Positions 8,367-17,700 of a DNA stretch of 64,000 nt are shown here, in pieces. Under the pieces are notes generated by a model, which ran no database searches, was not told the origin of the DNA, and worked only from the letters and a program-made list of their open reading frames with translations. Both the position numbers and the translations under genes were made by a program. The stretch lies in NCBI GenBank assembly GCA_937990185.1, contig CALKBI010000010.1, forward strand, positions 23,848 through 87,847. The letters are read 5' to 3'. This stretch comes from an uncultured Neomegalonema sp. (lineage in GTDB: Bacteria; Pseudomonadota; Alphaproteobacteria; Rhodobacterales; Rhodobacteraceae). Every line of letters begins with the position of its first letter. Position 1 is the first letter of the stretch.

Positions 8367-8744
8367 ATGTCAAAGCGTTTCATTGTCGATGTGCCCGGTG
8401 TTCCTCCGTCTCCCTCTCCAATTTCAAATGCTGTCGTCTCCGGTAATACATGCCATATATCAGGGCAGCTTGCGGTTTATGACGACGGGTATCGCGCCGG
8501 CACAGCAAAAGAAGAAGCTGCACGCGCCTTTGAACTCGTTTTCCTTATTGGAAAAGAGGCTGGCTTTGATCGCACCGACTTGGTTTATGTCGATCTTGCA
8601 TTCACAAACCTGCACCGGGATATTGCGGAGGTGAATGAATTATATGGCGAACTCTTCAACCCTCGACCGGCCAGAACAATTTATGAAGCTGCGGAACTTC
8701 CTTTTGGAGCAAAAGTAAAAGTGCAAGCCATTGCGATGAAATGA
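8367..8744 (+). CDS. RidA (YjgF/YER057c) family protein
   Basis: A 125-residue cytosolic protein with the RidA fold pattern: 'VSGNTCHISGQLAVYDDG' early, and the C-terminal signature 'RPARTIYEAAELPFGAKVKVQAIA', which contains the Arg (ARTIYEA) that in RidA binds the substrate carboxylate. RidA enzymes hydrolyse reactive enamines and imines formed by PLP enzymes; other subgroups act on different substrates. It has a GGAGAA site before the ATG. It is convergent with the MBL-fold gene. Subgroup and true substrate are unclear. Confidence 0.88.
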   Translation: MSKRFIVDVPGVPPSPSPISNAVVSGNTCHISGQLAVYDDGYRAGTAKEEAARAFELVFLIGKEAGFDRTDLVYVDLAFTNLHRDIAEVNELYGELFNPRPARTIYEAAELPFGAKVKVQAIAMK

Positions 8745-8760
8745 CGTCACACTTCGATCC

Positions 8761-9705
8761 TCACTCCCATTCCATGTGTTGAAAAACCTGACCTGCATTT
8801 CGCGTTGCAAGGTCTTTGAACTTGTCCAATCGTTTGTAGGGCGACTGGTCCACATAATAGGCTTCGGCCAATCCGTCGCCCGCCTTGATTACTTCTCTGA
8901 CTTTTCCGCGTAAATAAGCGAGGTATTCACGGGTATAGCGCCGCACCTGTGCCATGTTGGTCGGGTGACCATGGCCGGGAATGACATAGAGCGCTTTGAA
9001 CTGTTCAAAGCCTTCATCAAAAGTTTCGACCCAGCGCGATGAATGTGACGTTTCCAGTATTTCGGGCAGACGCTCATGGACGGCAATATCACCGGCAATG
9101 ACCAAGCGTTGCTTTGGCAACCAGACTTGAATATCGCCGGGCGCATGGGCCGGTCCAACCCGCCGCACCCGTATGGTGAACTTGCCCATCTTATAGTTTT
9201 TCTTCTCGTCAAAAGTTTCGGTTGGTGGGACAACTTCCGTGCCCTCCGCGCGATCCTTTAAGCGCTTTTTTGCCTTCGCGAGATGATTATATCCGTGCCT
9301 GCTAAAATCGACATCCGCGTCATCATGAGCAAGGATCGGCACGTCCAACTTTGCCCAATAAGAATTGCCGAGCATCGCATGGCCTTGGCCGTTTTCGTTG
9401 ATCACGAGGACCACCGGCTCGTCCGTGATCTGTTTGATCTCGTCGTGTAGGGCTTCGGCGAGTTTGTACGACGCGCCTGCATTCACGACGACGACCCCTT
9501 CGCCGGTGACGATAAAGCTCAGATTGTTGTTATGTCCCGCATTTTCATAAGTCATCGCCGAGGTTTGCCCGATGGCGGACCACACATTCGGGATCACTTC
9601 TATGGGAGCCGAATATAACAGCGAATCCGGATATTGATCCGGGATTGATTGATTGGCCAGTGCTGGTGTTGTGATCGCAAAGAACAAGGCAGCAAGGCGT
9701 TTCAT
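8761..9705 (-). CDS. Exported MBL-fold protein with altered metal motif
   Basis: A metallo-beta-lactamase-fold protein of 314 aa from the ATG at 9705 (GGAG 7 nt upstream; the in-frame ATG at 9729 is rejected). Residues 1-17 form a signal peptide (MKRLAALFFAITTPALA), so it acts in the periplasm. The general fold is clear: 'VTGEGVVVVNAG', 'LVIAGD' (about 201-206), 'VIPGHGHP' (about 242-248). The HxHxDH metal motif is not present. The equivalent stretch is NENGQGH (103-109), keeping only the last His, while the later His187, Asp206 and His245 remain. It may bind one metal or use a different chemistry. Similar proteins are found near quinoprotein dehydrogenases in other bacteria, but none is here. 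Confidence 0.8.
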   Translation of the reverse strand: MKRLAALFFAITTPALANQSIPDQYPDSLLYSAPIEVIPNVWSAIGQTSAMTYENAGHNNNLSFIVTGEGVVVVNAGASYKLAEALHDEIKQITDEPVVLVINENGQGHAMLGNSYWAKLDVPILAHDDADVDFSRHGYNHLAKAKKRLKDRAEGTEVVPPTETFDEKKNYKMGKFTIRVRRVGPAHAPGDIQVWLPKQRLVIAGDIAVHERLPEILETSHSSRWVETFDEGFEQFKALYVIPGHGHPTNMAQVRRYTREYLAYLRGKVREVIKAGDGLAEAYYVDQSPYKRLDKFKDLATRNAGQVFQHMEWE

Positions 9706-9799
9706 GTAACGGCTCCATCCATATTTCACCGTAATAACTTAACCTTATCGGCATCGTCGGCAATGGCTATCGCAACCAATCGCGTTTCGCTAAGACAGC

Positions 9800-10984
9800 A
9801 TGATGTATGATGTTTGTATTATCGGCGCAGGGGCCGCAGGGATGATGTGCGCGGCGACTGCCGGGGCGCGCGGTCAGCGGGTATTGATCCTCGATCACGC
9901 GAAGGCGGCGGGCGAGAAAATCCGTATTTCCGGCGGGGGGCGCTGTAATTTCACTAATATCCATTCGAGTCCGTCGAATTTTCTCAGTAGCAATAAGCAT
10001 TTTTGTAAATCGGCTTTGGCCGGTTACACGCCGCAAGACTTTATTGCGCTGGTCAATTCTTACGGCATTGCGTGGCACGAAAAGACATTGGGACAACTTT
10101 TCTGCGATGACAGCGCCAAACAAATTATCGCGATGTTACTGGATGAATGTGCGAAGGCGGGGAATGAGCTGCGCCTCAAAACATCCATCTCTGATGTGGT
10201 TAAAACCGAGAGTGGATTTTCCGTCACCACAGATGCAGGCGTATTCGAAAGCCGCAGCTTGGTTGTGGCTTGCGGAGGGCCGTCGATCCCTAAAATGGGC
10301 GCGACAGGATACGGCTACCGTCTGGCAGAGCAGTTCGGATTGACCGTGATCGAACCGCGCGCGGGTCTCGTCCCGCTCACCTTTACCGATGCGCTAAAAG
10401 ATCCGTTACAGGCGTTATCGGGCGTCAGCGTTAATGCCGCCGTGCGCCATGGTAAGACGCTGTTTGAAGAAGCGCTTTTATTCACGCATCGCGGCTTGTC
10501 CGGCCCTGCGATTTTGCAAATTTCATCTTACTGGCGCGAGGGCGAGTCGATCCTTCTCGACTTAGCACCGGGCAATGATGTGCTCGGCACGCTTAAAGAA
10601 ATCCGCCGCGAGCATCCGAAGCAATCGCCATCCTCAGCATTGGCGCGCGTCCTTCCGCAAAAGCTCGCGGCCTTCCTGACGGAGACTGTCCCGCATCAGC
10701 GCATCGCGGACATGAGCGATAAAGCCCTCACCGCCTTGACTGACGCAGTATCAAACTGGTCGGTGAAACCTGCCGGAACCGAAGGGTTCCGCACTGCCGA
10801 GGTTGCTTTGGGCGGTGTCGATACAAGCGGTCTTAACTCCAAAACAATGGAAGCGAAAACCGTACCGGGCCTTTACTTCATCGGCGAAGTTGTTGACGTA
10901 ACCGGCCATTTGGGGGGCCATAACTTCCAATGGGCCTGGGCCAGTGGCGTCGCCTGCGGTAAAGCTTTGGCGCAGGCTGATTGA
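9800..10984 (+). CDS. BaiN/HI0933-family FAD-dependent oxidoreductase
   Basis: A 394-aa flavoprotein. The N-terminus has the dinucleotide-binding motif (MMYDVCIIGAGAAGMMCA) followed by 'GEKIRISGGGRCNFTN', diagnostic of the HI0933/YhiN (BaiN-like) family, and the C-terminus has 'GLYFIGEVVDVTGHLGGHNFQWAWASG', the second FAD-contact block. Characterised relatives reduce steroid double bonds in gut bacteria; most family members, as here, have unknown substrates. Length is normal. It ends 3 bp before the convergent reverse transcriptase gene, so it marks the left border of the retron locus. Confidence 0.9.
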   Translation: MMYDVCIIGAGAAGMMCAATAGARGQRVLILDHAKAAGEKIRISGGGRCNFTNIHSSPSNFLSSNKHFCKSALAGYTPQDFIALVNSYGIAWHEKTLGQLFCDDSAKQIIAMLLDECAKAGNELRLKTSISDVVKTESGFSVTTDAGVFESRSLVVACGGPSIPKMGATGYGYRLAEQFGLTVIEPRAGLVPLTFTDALKDPLQALSGVSVNAAVRHGKTLFEEALLFTHRGLSGPAILQISSYWREGESILLDLAPGNDVLGTLKEIRREHPKQSPSSALARVLPQKLAAFLTETVPHQRIADMSDKALTALTDAVSNWSVKPAGTEGFRTAEVALGGVDTSGLNSKTMEAKTVPGLYFIGEVVDVTGHLGGHNFQWAWASGVACGKALAQAD

Positions 10985-10987
10985 AAG

Positions 10988-12763
10988 CTATCCGCGTTTT
11001 CTCCACCATAAGAAGTAGAGAATAAATCCGGCGATAACACCGCCAAGCGGAATTGGCAGCAAAGCAAAGAAGGCGAGGACGCTTAGAAACAGCTTAAGAG
11101 GCCATGCTATCGGCGCGCCGCGCAGGGATGCTTGCTTGGTTTCTGGCGGGGCGTTTTGAACGCGCTCTGGTCGCTCGCGTGTGAAGCCGCTTTGCTGTCG
11201 TTCTCCTCTGCGTGTTCGTGGAACCACGGATTGTTCAGATTCGGCAACAGCCAGTTTAGGTTTTGCGACAGGCTCAATCTCAGGGGCTTCCGCCTCTTTT
11301 GGTTCCCACCAAGTTCCTGCGGGGGCCTGACCCAATGCGGCGGCTCGGCGCAAAGAGGGGCGTTGTTCGATTCGCGAGTCTTGCCGCCCGTGCAGTTGCC
11401 GCGCCTGAGACGTCAGACCCGCAACGCCATCCCCGTGAACCATCTCCAAAAACTGCGCATAGCCAAGCGCACTGGCCTTTGGTGATCCTTTGCGGAAAGG
11501 TGCGTTTGTTTTGCCTTGCGCCGTATTGTGCAGATGCGCCCGAAATTTCCGGCGCTCCTTGCGGGATACGCTCAGCCCGTCATTCACGGTAATGCCGGTG
11601 ACTTCTTGCCTTCCGTTGCGACGCATCACACGGGTTTTCTCATCATTGAGTGTGAAGCCCTCGTCGGTGACAATCTTGCCCACCGCCCAGATCAAGGCCT
11701 TAAGCGCTGTGCCATCTTCAACAGCGGTGGAGAATGTCAGATCATCGGCATAGCGCGTGTAGGCAAAGCCATATTTCTGCGCGAGGCCCGTCAAGCGACG
11801 GTCCAGTTTCCTGCACAATAAGTTCGTAATTGCAGGCGATGTTGGCGCACCCTGAGGTAATGCCCGCTCGCCGCTCGCCACATGCCAGCTTTGCCCGTCT
11901 AGCCGGACCTCAGCAGTGTCGGCTTCGGTGGCAAGCAAAGCAAAAACTGCCGCTTGCGCCTCGGCATACCCAAAAGAGCGAAAAAGACCTTTAACGCGTT
12001 TATACCCAATGCTCGGGAAGAAATCTTTCAGGTCAAAGTTCAGAACAACAGCGCGTTTTTGGTGCGGCGCTGCATTGGTCAAAATTGACCGGCCCTCCCG
12101 AAATCCATGCGCGGCATCATGTGGCTCAACTTTGTTGACCACAGTATCGAGCAGCCAATATTGCGCCCGTTTCAGACGCGGCATCGGCGCGGATAATGTC
12201 CGGTATCCGCCGCTCTTTTTGGCAATGCGAAAACGCTGATAGTGGCTGACTTTGCTTGCCTTGCGATCATAAGCGAGGAAGCGCAATTCACCGATGCTAA
12301 TCCCCATCGCACTTGCGATATCGGCAATGTCAGCAAAATGCGGCGCGCCATGTGCGGCAAGTCTCGCGGGGTCAGACTCGCGCTGCGACAACGCGGCAGA
12401 GACATCATCGCCCAGATGAACAACATCACTTTGTTTTTTATTATGCCATGCCAGTGCGCGGTCATGGCGCTCTTGCGCTTGGCGTTCTTTGGTTTCAATG
12501 CGGCGGGCTTTCGCCTCGGCCATTCGCTGTTTCATAATCTCTTGAACAGCGCGTTCCGGGTCACGATAAGCGTTGGCTTCTTTGGCGAGTACAGAGATTT
12601 CTTTTTGTAATTCGCCGCGTCTTTGCAGCAACTCGCTAGGCAAGGAGTTAACCGGATCGTCGGATTTCCAAAACCCGTACCGGATCATCTCTTCAAGCGT
12701 CACCTCATCCAGCGAAGACTCGCGGATGCGATCATAAAGTTGCTGGCGGCTATCGGTGGTCAT
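10988..12763 (-). CDS. Retron-type reverse transcriptase with C-terminal membrane hairpin
   Basis: A 591-aa reverse transcriptase. Residues 1-165 are an N-terminal helical, charged region, probably coiled coil around 45-110. The RT domain (about 170-450) shows 'NFDLKDFFPSI' (242-252), 'LPQGAPTSP' (302-310) and the catalytic YADD (338-341). Two retron hallmarks are visible: the NAxxH motif (NAAPH, 230-234) and VTG (388-390). A Pro/Gln/Arg-rich linker follows, then two hydrophobic segments (about 553-571 and 573-587) ending WWRKRG, a likely membrane hairpin. I chose ATG 12763, preceded by GCGGGGGG; upstream in-frame codons run into the predicted ncRNA arm. It would copy the msd RNA at 12801-13022 into multicopy single-stranded DNA, working with the two upstream proteins. 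Confidence 0.9.
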   Translation of the reverse strand: MTTDSRQQLYDRIRESSLDEVTLEEMIRYGFWKSDDPVNSLPSELLQRRGELQKEISVLAKEANAYRDPERAVQEIMKQRMAEAKARRIETKERQAQERHDRALAWHNKKQSDVVHLGDDVSAALSQRESDPARLAAHGAPHFADIADIASAMGISIGELRFLAYDRKASKVSHYQRFRIAKKSGGYRTLSAPMPRLKRAQYWLLDTVVNKVEPHDAAHGFREGRSILTNAAPHQKRAVVLNFDLKDFFPSIGYKRVKGLFRSFGYAEAQAAVFALLATEADTAEVRLDGQSWHVASGERALPQGAPTSPAITNLLCRKLDRRLTGLAQKYGFAYTRYADDLTFSTAVEDGTALKALIWAVGKIVTDEGFTLNDEKTRVMRRNGRQEVTGITVNDGLSVSRKERRKFRAHLHNTAQGKTNAPFRKGSPKASALGYAQFLEMVHGDGVAGLTSQARQLHGRQDSRIEQRPSLRRAAALGQAPAGTWWEPKEAEAPEIEPVAKPKLAVAESEQSVVPRTRRGERQQSGFTRERPERVQNAPPETKQASLRGAPIAWPLKLFLSVLAFFALLPIPLGGVIAGFILYFLWWRKRG

Positions 12764-12800
12764 GCACACGCCCCCCGCACTTGGGCGTTGGCAAGAGTAC

Positions 12801-13022
12801 GGAGAAACGCATGTCGGACTTTCGAACAAGTCCCAGTGCTGGAACGCTCAACTCGAGGGCCGTTCGTACCACTATGCGACTTCGACTTCATGGAAGTCAT
12901 ACCGCGAAGCGCATAGTGGTGCGACACGGCCCATATAAAGAGCGCGCCAGCGATGCATGTGCGGTCACTTGGCAGGGACGGCGAAACACCGTCCGAGATG
13001 CAAAGCCGACATGCGTCTCTCC
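12801..13022 (-). ncRNA. Predicted retron msr-msd RNA
   Basis: The 300-bp gap between the SWIM gene and the RT gene holds a structured element. The outer arms a1 (13006-13022) and a2 (12801-12817) can pair over 17 bp with a single G-U, and continue for four more pairs past a bulge (13002-13005 with 12819-12822). Next to a1 is a small hairpin GGACGG-N7-CCGTCC (12976-12994), placed as an msr stem. The distal part is a long msd hairpin (12857-12932). The order a1, msr, msd, a2, then RT on the same strand is the known retron layout. The branching guanosine cannot be fixed from sequence; the G a few bases after a1 is the natural candidate. Confidence 0.8.
12857..12932 (-). ncRNA. msd long hairpin of the retron RNA
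   Basis: Nested perfect stems: outer 7 bp GGGCCGT/ACGGCCC (12857-12863 with 12926-12932), a 4/5-nt internal loop, then an 11-bp stem ACCACTATGCG/CGCATAGTGGT (12868-12878 with 12910-12920), a 5-bp CTTCG/CGAAG stem after a bulged base (12880-12884 with 12905-12909), and an ACTTC-ATG-GAAGT hairpin near the tip (12885-12897). Such a long hairpin is what the RT would convert to DNA. Confidence 0.75.
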
Positions 13023-13064
13023 TTGGAGTCACGCTAACCTGAGAAGGGTTAAGCTGCAAGTCGA

Positions 13065-14732
13065 TCATGCGCCCCCCTCCCATGGCCCGCGAATGATAGT
13101 AGAGGGTAAATCGCCTTCAGCGGTCAGACGGCGCAGAGCAAGAATATGCTCGCACGGCCCTTTGCGTAGGGCGTTCATTTTATGATGCTCACAGCCGCAA
13201 TGGGCATTCACCAGCCGCTCATCTGAATCAAATTCGATCCGCACCCGCTGGTCACGGCCATCATCGGTGACGCGACCTTCTGCGGAATGTGCATCGCGTT
13301 TCAGGATTTCAACCATGCCGCCGAGGATCAACCGATCCGCTTTCGCTTCTTCATCCGATTGGAAGCGCATTGCATCAAAATCGAGCGGCTCGCGCACGAC
13401 ATCGCGATACCGCCACAGCTTTTTATCCAGATCATACATCGCGCGACCATGCTGGGCGAGGATCGTCAAAGCAGACGATACCTCCGCACGGTCAATCCCA
13501 GTCTCGGTTGCGAGTTCCTGTTCGTCGGCCATCCAGCGCGCAGCAAGCGCCGTAAAAACTTTCTCGCGCGTATGCGTGCTGATTTTTTTGCGTGGCGCGA
13601 GCAAATCAAACTGTCCGGCGCGGGACCAATCATTTGCCGTCCATCCCGACAGGCCCAGCGTAAAGCTCATCGGTCCCAGATCAACGACAACAAAAGCGGG
13701 CATACCATTGCCGAGCAGATATAAATCGAAAGAGCGGGCAATCGGGATCAGCCGTTCAAGGATCAGTAACCGCCGCCGCCCCCACATCCGTATCTCAACC
13801 TCTTCGCCGCCATGATAAAGCGCGCGGGGACAGGAGATGCGGGTATTCCAAGGTTCAAAAATCATCTCCGGCGGTTGACCGGGTTTGAGATTGAACCGCA
13901 GCGAGCGCGGAGAACGACGCTCTTTCTTCGACTTCAACGCAAAGCAAAGGTTGTGAATGTCCATCGGGTGCAGCGTAACGCGATGGGCGGGCAGTGCCAT
14001 CGCCGAACTGACCTGCAAAAATCCGCGCACCCATGAATCCGGCAAGTCGATTTTCTGTTCGAAAACTTCCTGCCCCATATCCGTTGAAGCGGTAAAGCCG
14101 CCCGGTTCAATCCGCAACTCGGTCCGGCGATAACTGCGCACCTGCTGGAACGCTTCATAGAGCGTGTAGGAATAGTCAATATTGGTGACGCCGTTTGCGA
14201 TCTCGTCGATCTCGTCAAACATTTCCAGATCGCAGGATAGCCGCCCATAGGTGCTTTCATCCGTACTAAAGCACTCGAAAGAAATCTCATCAGGGCTAAC
14301 TGCGATCACAGGGTCCAGAACCCACCACGCGTCACGGTTTACTTTCCACAGCCACTTCCAATACCGGCCCCGGGCTTGGCGGAATGGTTTAAGCAGCTTT
14401 TCGCTCTGCTGATTAAGCGTCGCCATTTCCTCGCGGGCGCCTTTCAGTTTTCCGGCGGCGCCTGCACCCTGTAAAGCGGCTTCCGCGAGCCAGACATCTT
14501 TTTGGCTCTCCAACCAAGCCATATATTCCGTGCGGTCTTTGGGCTGAAACCGCAGGTCAGACGTGACGACGTGATGCAGCGTTGAGATGGCTTCGCGAAA
14601 GCTCACATGGTTCGAGACTTGCCCGACAAAAAATGTTGGCTCGCGCAGCAGATCAGGTGCAAAGCTGAGGCGTTCCTCGCCTCCTTCGCGGGTTGTGTGG
14701 CTGGCTCCGGCATAACGACGGGTGACTTCCAT
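13065..14732 (-). CDS. SWIM zinc-finger protein, retron accessory (WHSWIM type)
   Basis: A 555-aa protein. Near the C-terminus it has a SWIM zinc finger, CxC...CxH, with Cys512, Cys514, Cys527 and His529 (in HCGCEHH and GPCEHILAL). Residues around 400-450 (ARWMADEQELATETGIDRAEVSSALTILAQHGRAMYDL) read as a winged-helix module, so the C-terminal half is a winged helix plus SWIM unit, likely for nucleic acid binding. The larger N-terminal part I do not recognise. The ATG overlaps the stop of the upstream WGR/HEAT gene by one base (TGATG), and the stop lies 42 bp before the a1 arm of the predicted retron RNA. In the retron type with ARM and WHSWIM partners this protein is an obligate component; whether it is effector or adaptor is not known to me. 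Confidence 0.85.
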   Translation of the reverse strand: MEVTRRYAGASHTTREGGEERLSFAPDLLREPTFFVGQVSNHVSFREAISTLHHVVTSDLRFQPKDRTEYMAWLESQKDVWLAEAALQGAGAAGKLKGAREEMATLNQQSEKLLKPFRQARGRYWKWLWKVNRDAWWVLDPVIAVSPDEISFECFSTDESTYGRLSCDLEMFDEIDEIANGVTNIDYSYTLYEAFQQVRSYRRTELRIEPGGFTASTDMGQEVFEQKIDLPDSWVRGFLQVSSAMALPAHRVTLHPMDIHNLCFALKSKKERRSPRSLRFNLKPGQPPEMIFEPWNTRISCPRALYHGGEEVEIRMWGRRRLLILERLIPIARSFDLYLLGNGMPAFVVVDLGPMSFTLGLSGWTANDWSRAGQFDLLAPRKKISTHTREKVFTALAARWMADEQELATETGIDRAEVSSALTILAQHGRAMYDLDKKLWRYRDVVREPLDFDAMRFQSDEEAKADRLILGGMVEILKRDAHSAEGRVTDDGRDQRVRIEFDSDERLVNAHCGCEHHKMNALRKGPCEHILALRRLTAEGDLPSTIIRGPWEGGA

Positions 14733-17700
14733 CAGAGTGCCCCCCGGATTTCAGGCTCGACAATCTCGGCCAACGGCACAAGGTCAGGCGAACTGGATTT
14801 CAGCCGAAGGATCAGAGGTAAAATCCGCGCCTTATCACCCACAGCACAGGTCGCGGAGATACGCTCTAACAGGTCGCCGAAAATTTTCAGCGATTCAGGA
14901 TCGCCGCGTTCGATTTCTTCTTCGATAAAGGCATAGGCTTGACCTTTTGCCGCACGGCTTGAAAACACACGGCTGAGGATTGTGCGTAAGGCCGGTTCGA
15001 CATCGCGCAGCTTTGCCGGATCGCCCGCCGCATGTTCGCGGATTAACCGCGCAACGGTAAGCCTGAATCCGTTCGAGGGATGCTCGGATAATCGGCGCAG
15101 GAACAAATCCGCATGTTCATCCGAAAACGCGCGTCCGAGCATCTCGCGTCCAAAGGCTTGCGCGGGTGGCGTGACGCAATCGCATAAAGCAACGATTGTT
15201 TCCGGCTCCCATTCAGACGGATCGAGCTTCGTGCGAATAAGCTGATAAGTGGCCTCGCGGCTGTCTTCCCATTCGCCATCCAGCAAGGCAAAAACCTGCT
15301 CTGGTTCGGCGGCGACTTGATCAATGCGGGCTTCGAGGGCTTTTACCGCCCAGCGCCGTGCAATGGCCTGATCATTCGTACCGATGCGGGCTGTTTTACG
15401 CAGCGAGAATGTCTTCAACTCAAGATGCTGCAAGATTTCAGACCCGACACGGCGCGCCGGTTCTGCTTTGGCACGCAGCATCGGCCATGCCAGCGTCTCA
15501 CCTTCTTTTACAAGCGCAGTCATAACGCCGCCAGTGCGCGCGGCGAGAATGGCATCTTCGCGCACACCCTCATGCTGTTCACTGCGATAAAGGATCGGCA
15601 CAATCCCTTCGGCAAGCACTTTGGCCGAGGGGTCGTGATGCGCACTGAGACGGGCTGTTGCCGTCACTGCGGCAGTTCGCGAGTCTGGTACAGGCGATTG
15701 CAAAAAGGCGAGGATTAGGTCTTCGCGCCCTTTAAGCTCTTCTAAATCGGCATCTGCCAACATCTTTGCGCCAGCGGCTTGCAGGTCAGGGTCATCCTCT
15801 TCGGCGAGCGCAGCGGGATCAAATGTACTGATGCCATCGGGCCGCGCAGCGGCGAGTAAAATCGCGAGCAATTTTGGTGGAATTTCCGGCGCACGGGACA
15901 GCGCCACCAATCGGGCGGCGGGCGCGGCACGAACCGCTTCGCCAAAATGTTTTGTAATCAGCGATGCCGCAAGACGCACACGCGCTTTGTCTTTCTCGAC
16001 ATCATCAAACATCCAATCGTAATTTTCGGCTTGATAGGCGAGCGCGTCAATCAGGTCGGGCAGGGTGGCATTCTGCGCATGTTGCGTCCAAAACTCGTCC
16101 AGCCAGTCATAGGTCACATCTGAAACCGACAGGAACAAATCGGCGGCCATGGCCTCGTCTTCGGTGACAAGTGACGGTTTTAGCGTCAATGCGGTTTGTG
16201 CCAGCTCAATCGCCTCAGATTTCCCCGTTGCAAACAATGCAGGAATGAGCGGACCAACGGTATCTCCACGCCGAGCAAGCTGCATCCGGGCAACCTCAAG
16301 CGCAAAATTATAGGTTGAATGCGTATCACGGCGCAGCAGCCGGATGACTGCGGCAGCAGGAAGGTCAAGACAGAATGGCGCGTTCTCAATCAGCGCATGA
16401 GCGGCGAAGCCTTGAACCTGTTCAGCCGGTGCTTCTGTCAGCAAGTGCAAAAGAGCGTCGGGCCTTGCATCCCATAAATGCGGAAATGGTTCTTCGCGGC
16501 GGTCGGAATGCTTTGGTTCGCGTGTGCCGTCATAGCGCCATATCAACGAATTTTTCGGAACCATAATCCGGTCATGCGCACCGTGCATAATATGATGCAG
16601 AGCAAATCTGTTGCATATCGGCGGACAGGATTTTTTCACAACACTGTTTGACGCCCATTCGTATCGGCTCGTGGTCGTGATTTCATCGGAGACGATATCC
16701 GTTTCCATCAAGCAAGCCGTCGCAAGATCGACATAAGCTGGATCGTTCAACTGACTGCGCTTACGCAGATCGCGCCATATGCGCCGCCGGAAATAAGCTC
16801 GCGTTTTATCCGACCATGCGAGGCGGCTGTCCTCCTTGCCGATAAGATCGCTTCTGGACCCCGCAGTTCCACTGTATCTGTCGTATAAGTACCAATTGTT
16901 CGATGCAAAATTGCTGCTGGTTTCATCAAAGCGATATCCGAACAGTCCGAAAACGGCGGCATCGTCGAAGGCTTCGGCGGCCTTGAAAACCCGCCGTAAT
17001 CCCCGGAATAAGAACGGCGCAAAAGGTATCTGGCGCAATACGTCTATGAAAAGTGAGCGGCTTTCATAAGCGTGTCGAGATAGTAAATACAGATCAACAA
17101 GCGCTTTTTGCTGCTCCGCGCCATAATCGGATTCTTTCGGCAACCTTAGTATCTGTGCCTGAGTAGAAGCGATGCTCATATATCCGATGATCTGAGCGAC
17201 GGCGGCTTCATGGTTCGTTTGCAATGCCCCTACGACTGCGGGAGGTAAGTTATAAGCGATCCGCTTTGCTTCGTCGGCAGGATTGCCAAGAGCCGACAGA
17301 ACAATCTGGGCATGGGCTTGCACAACCGGATCATCATCATCTGCCAATGCGCTCAGGGCCGGGGTGATTTTTTCCGGCGTATCTTTGCCGCACCGATAAA
17401 GCGCGTAAGGCAATGTCCGGCTTGTAATTGGACCGGCCTCATGGCGAAAAGACGCGAGCAACGGCGCAGCGGCGGCGAGTTTCGTTTGCCCAATCCGCCA
17501 GATCAGTTTGGAGGCACTGGCATCCGGCATACTCCCCGCGCGCTCAAGCAGATACAGCATTCGGGCAGCGCGCGCATCGCCGACATCCGCTGCGACAACA
17601 CGCGGACCACTCGGTGCTTCGGTCCAAGGTGCTGGTTCTCCCGCATCCTGATAGCCTTGGGTTGTGCGGGTTAGGATAAGACTTTCAAAAAGGCGCTCAG

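Noticed and set aside
10988..12763. Group II intron or diversity-generating retroelement as an alternative for the RT
   Set aside because: No maturase or intron domain V-like structure is visible, no template/variable repeat pair was seen, and the NAxxH and VTG motifs favour a retron.
12764..12829. Upstream extension of the reverse transcriptase to 12829
   Set aside because: It would overlap the a2 arm of the predicted RNA; ATG 12763 has a purine-rich site just upstream and gives a natural N-terminus.
12781..13185. Plus-strand open frame over the retron RNA
   Set aside because: It is antisense to a structured RNA and to the SWIM gene end, with no family match.
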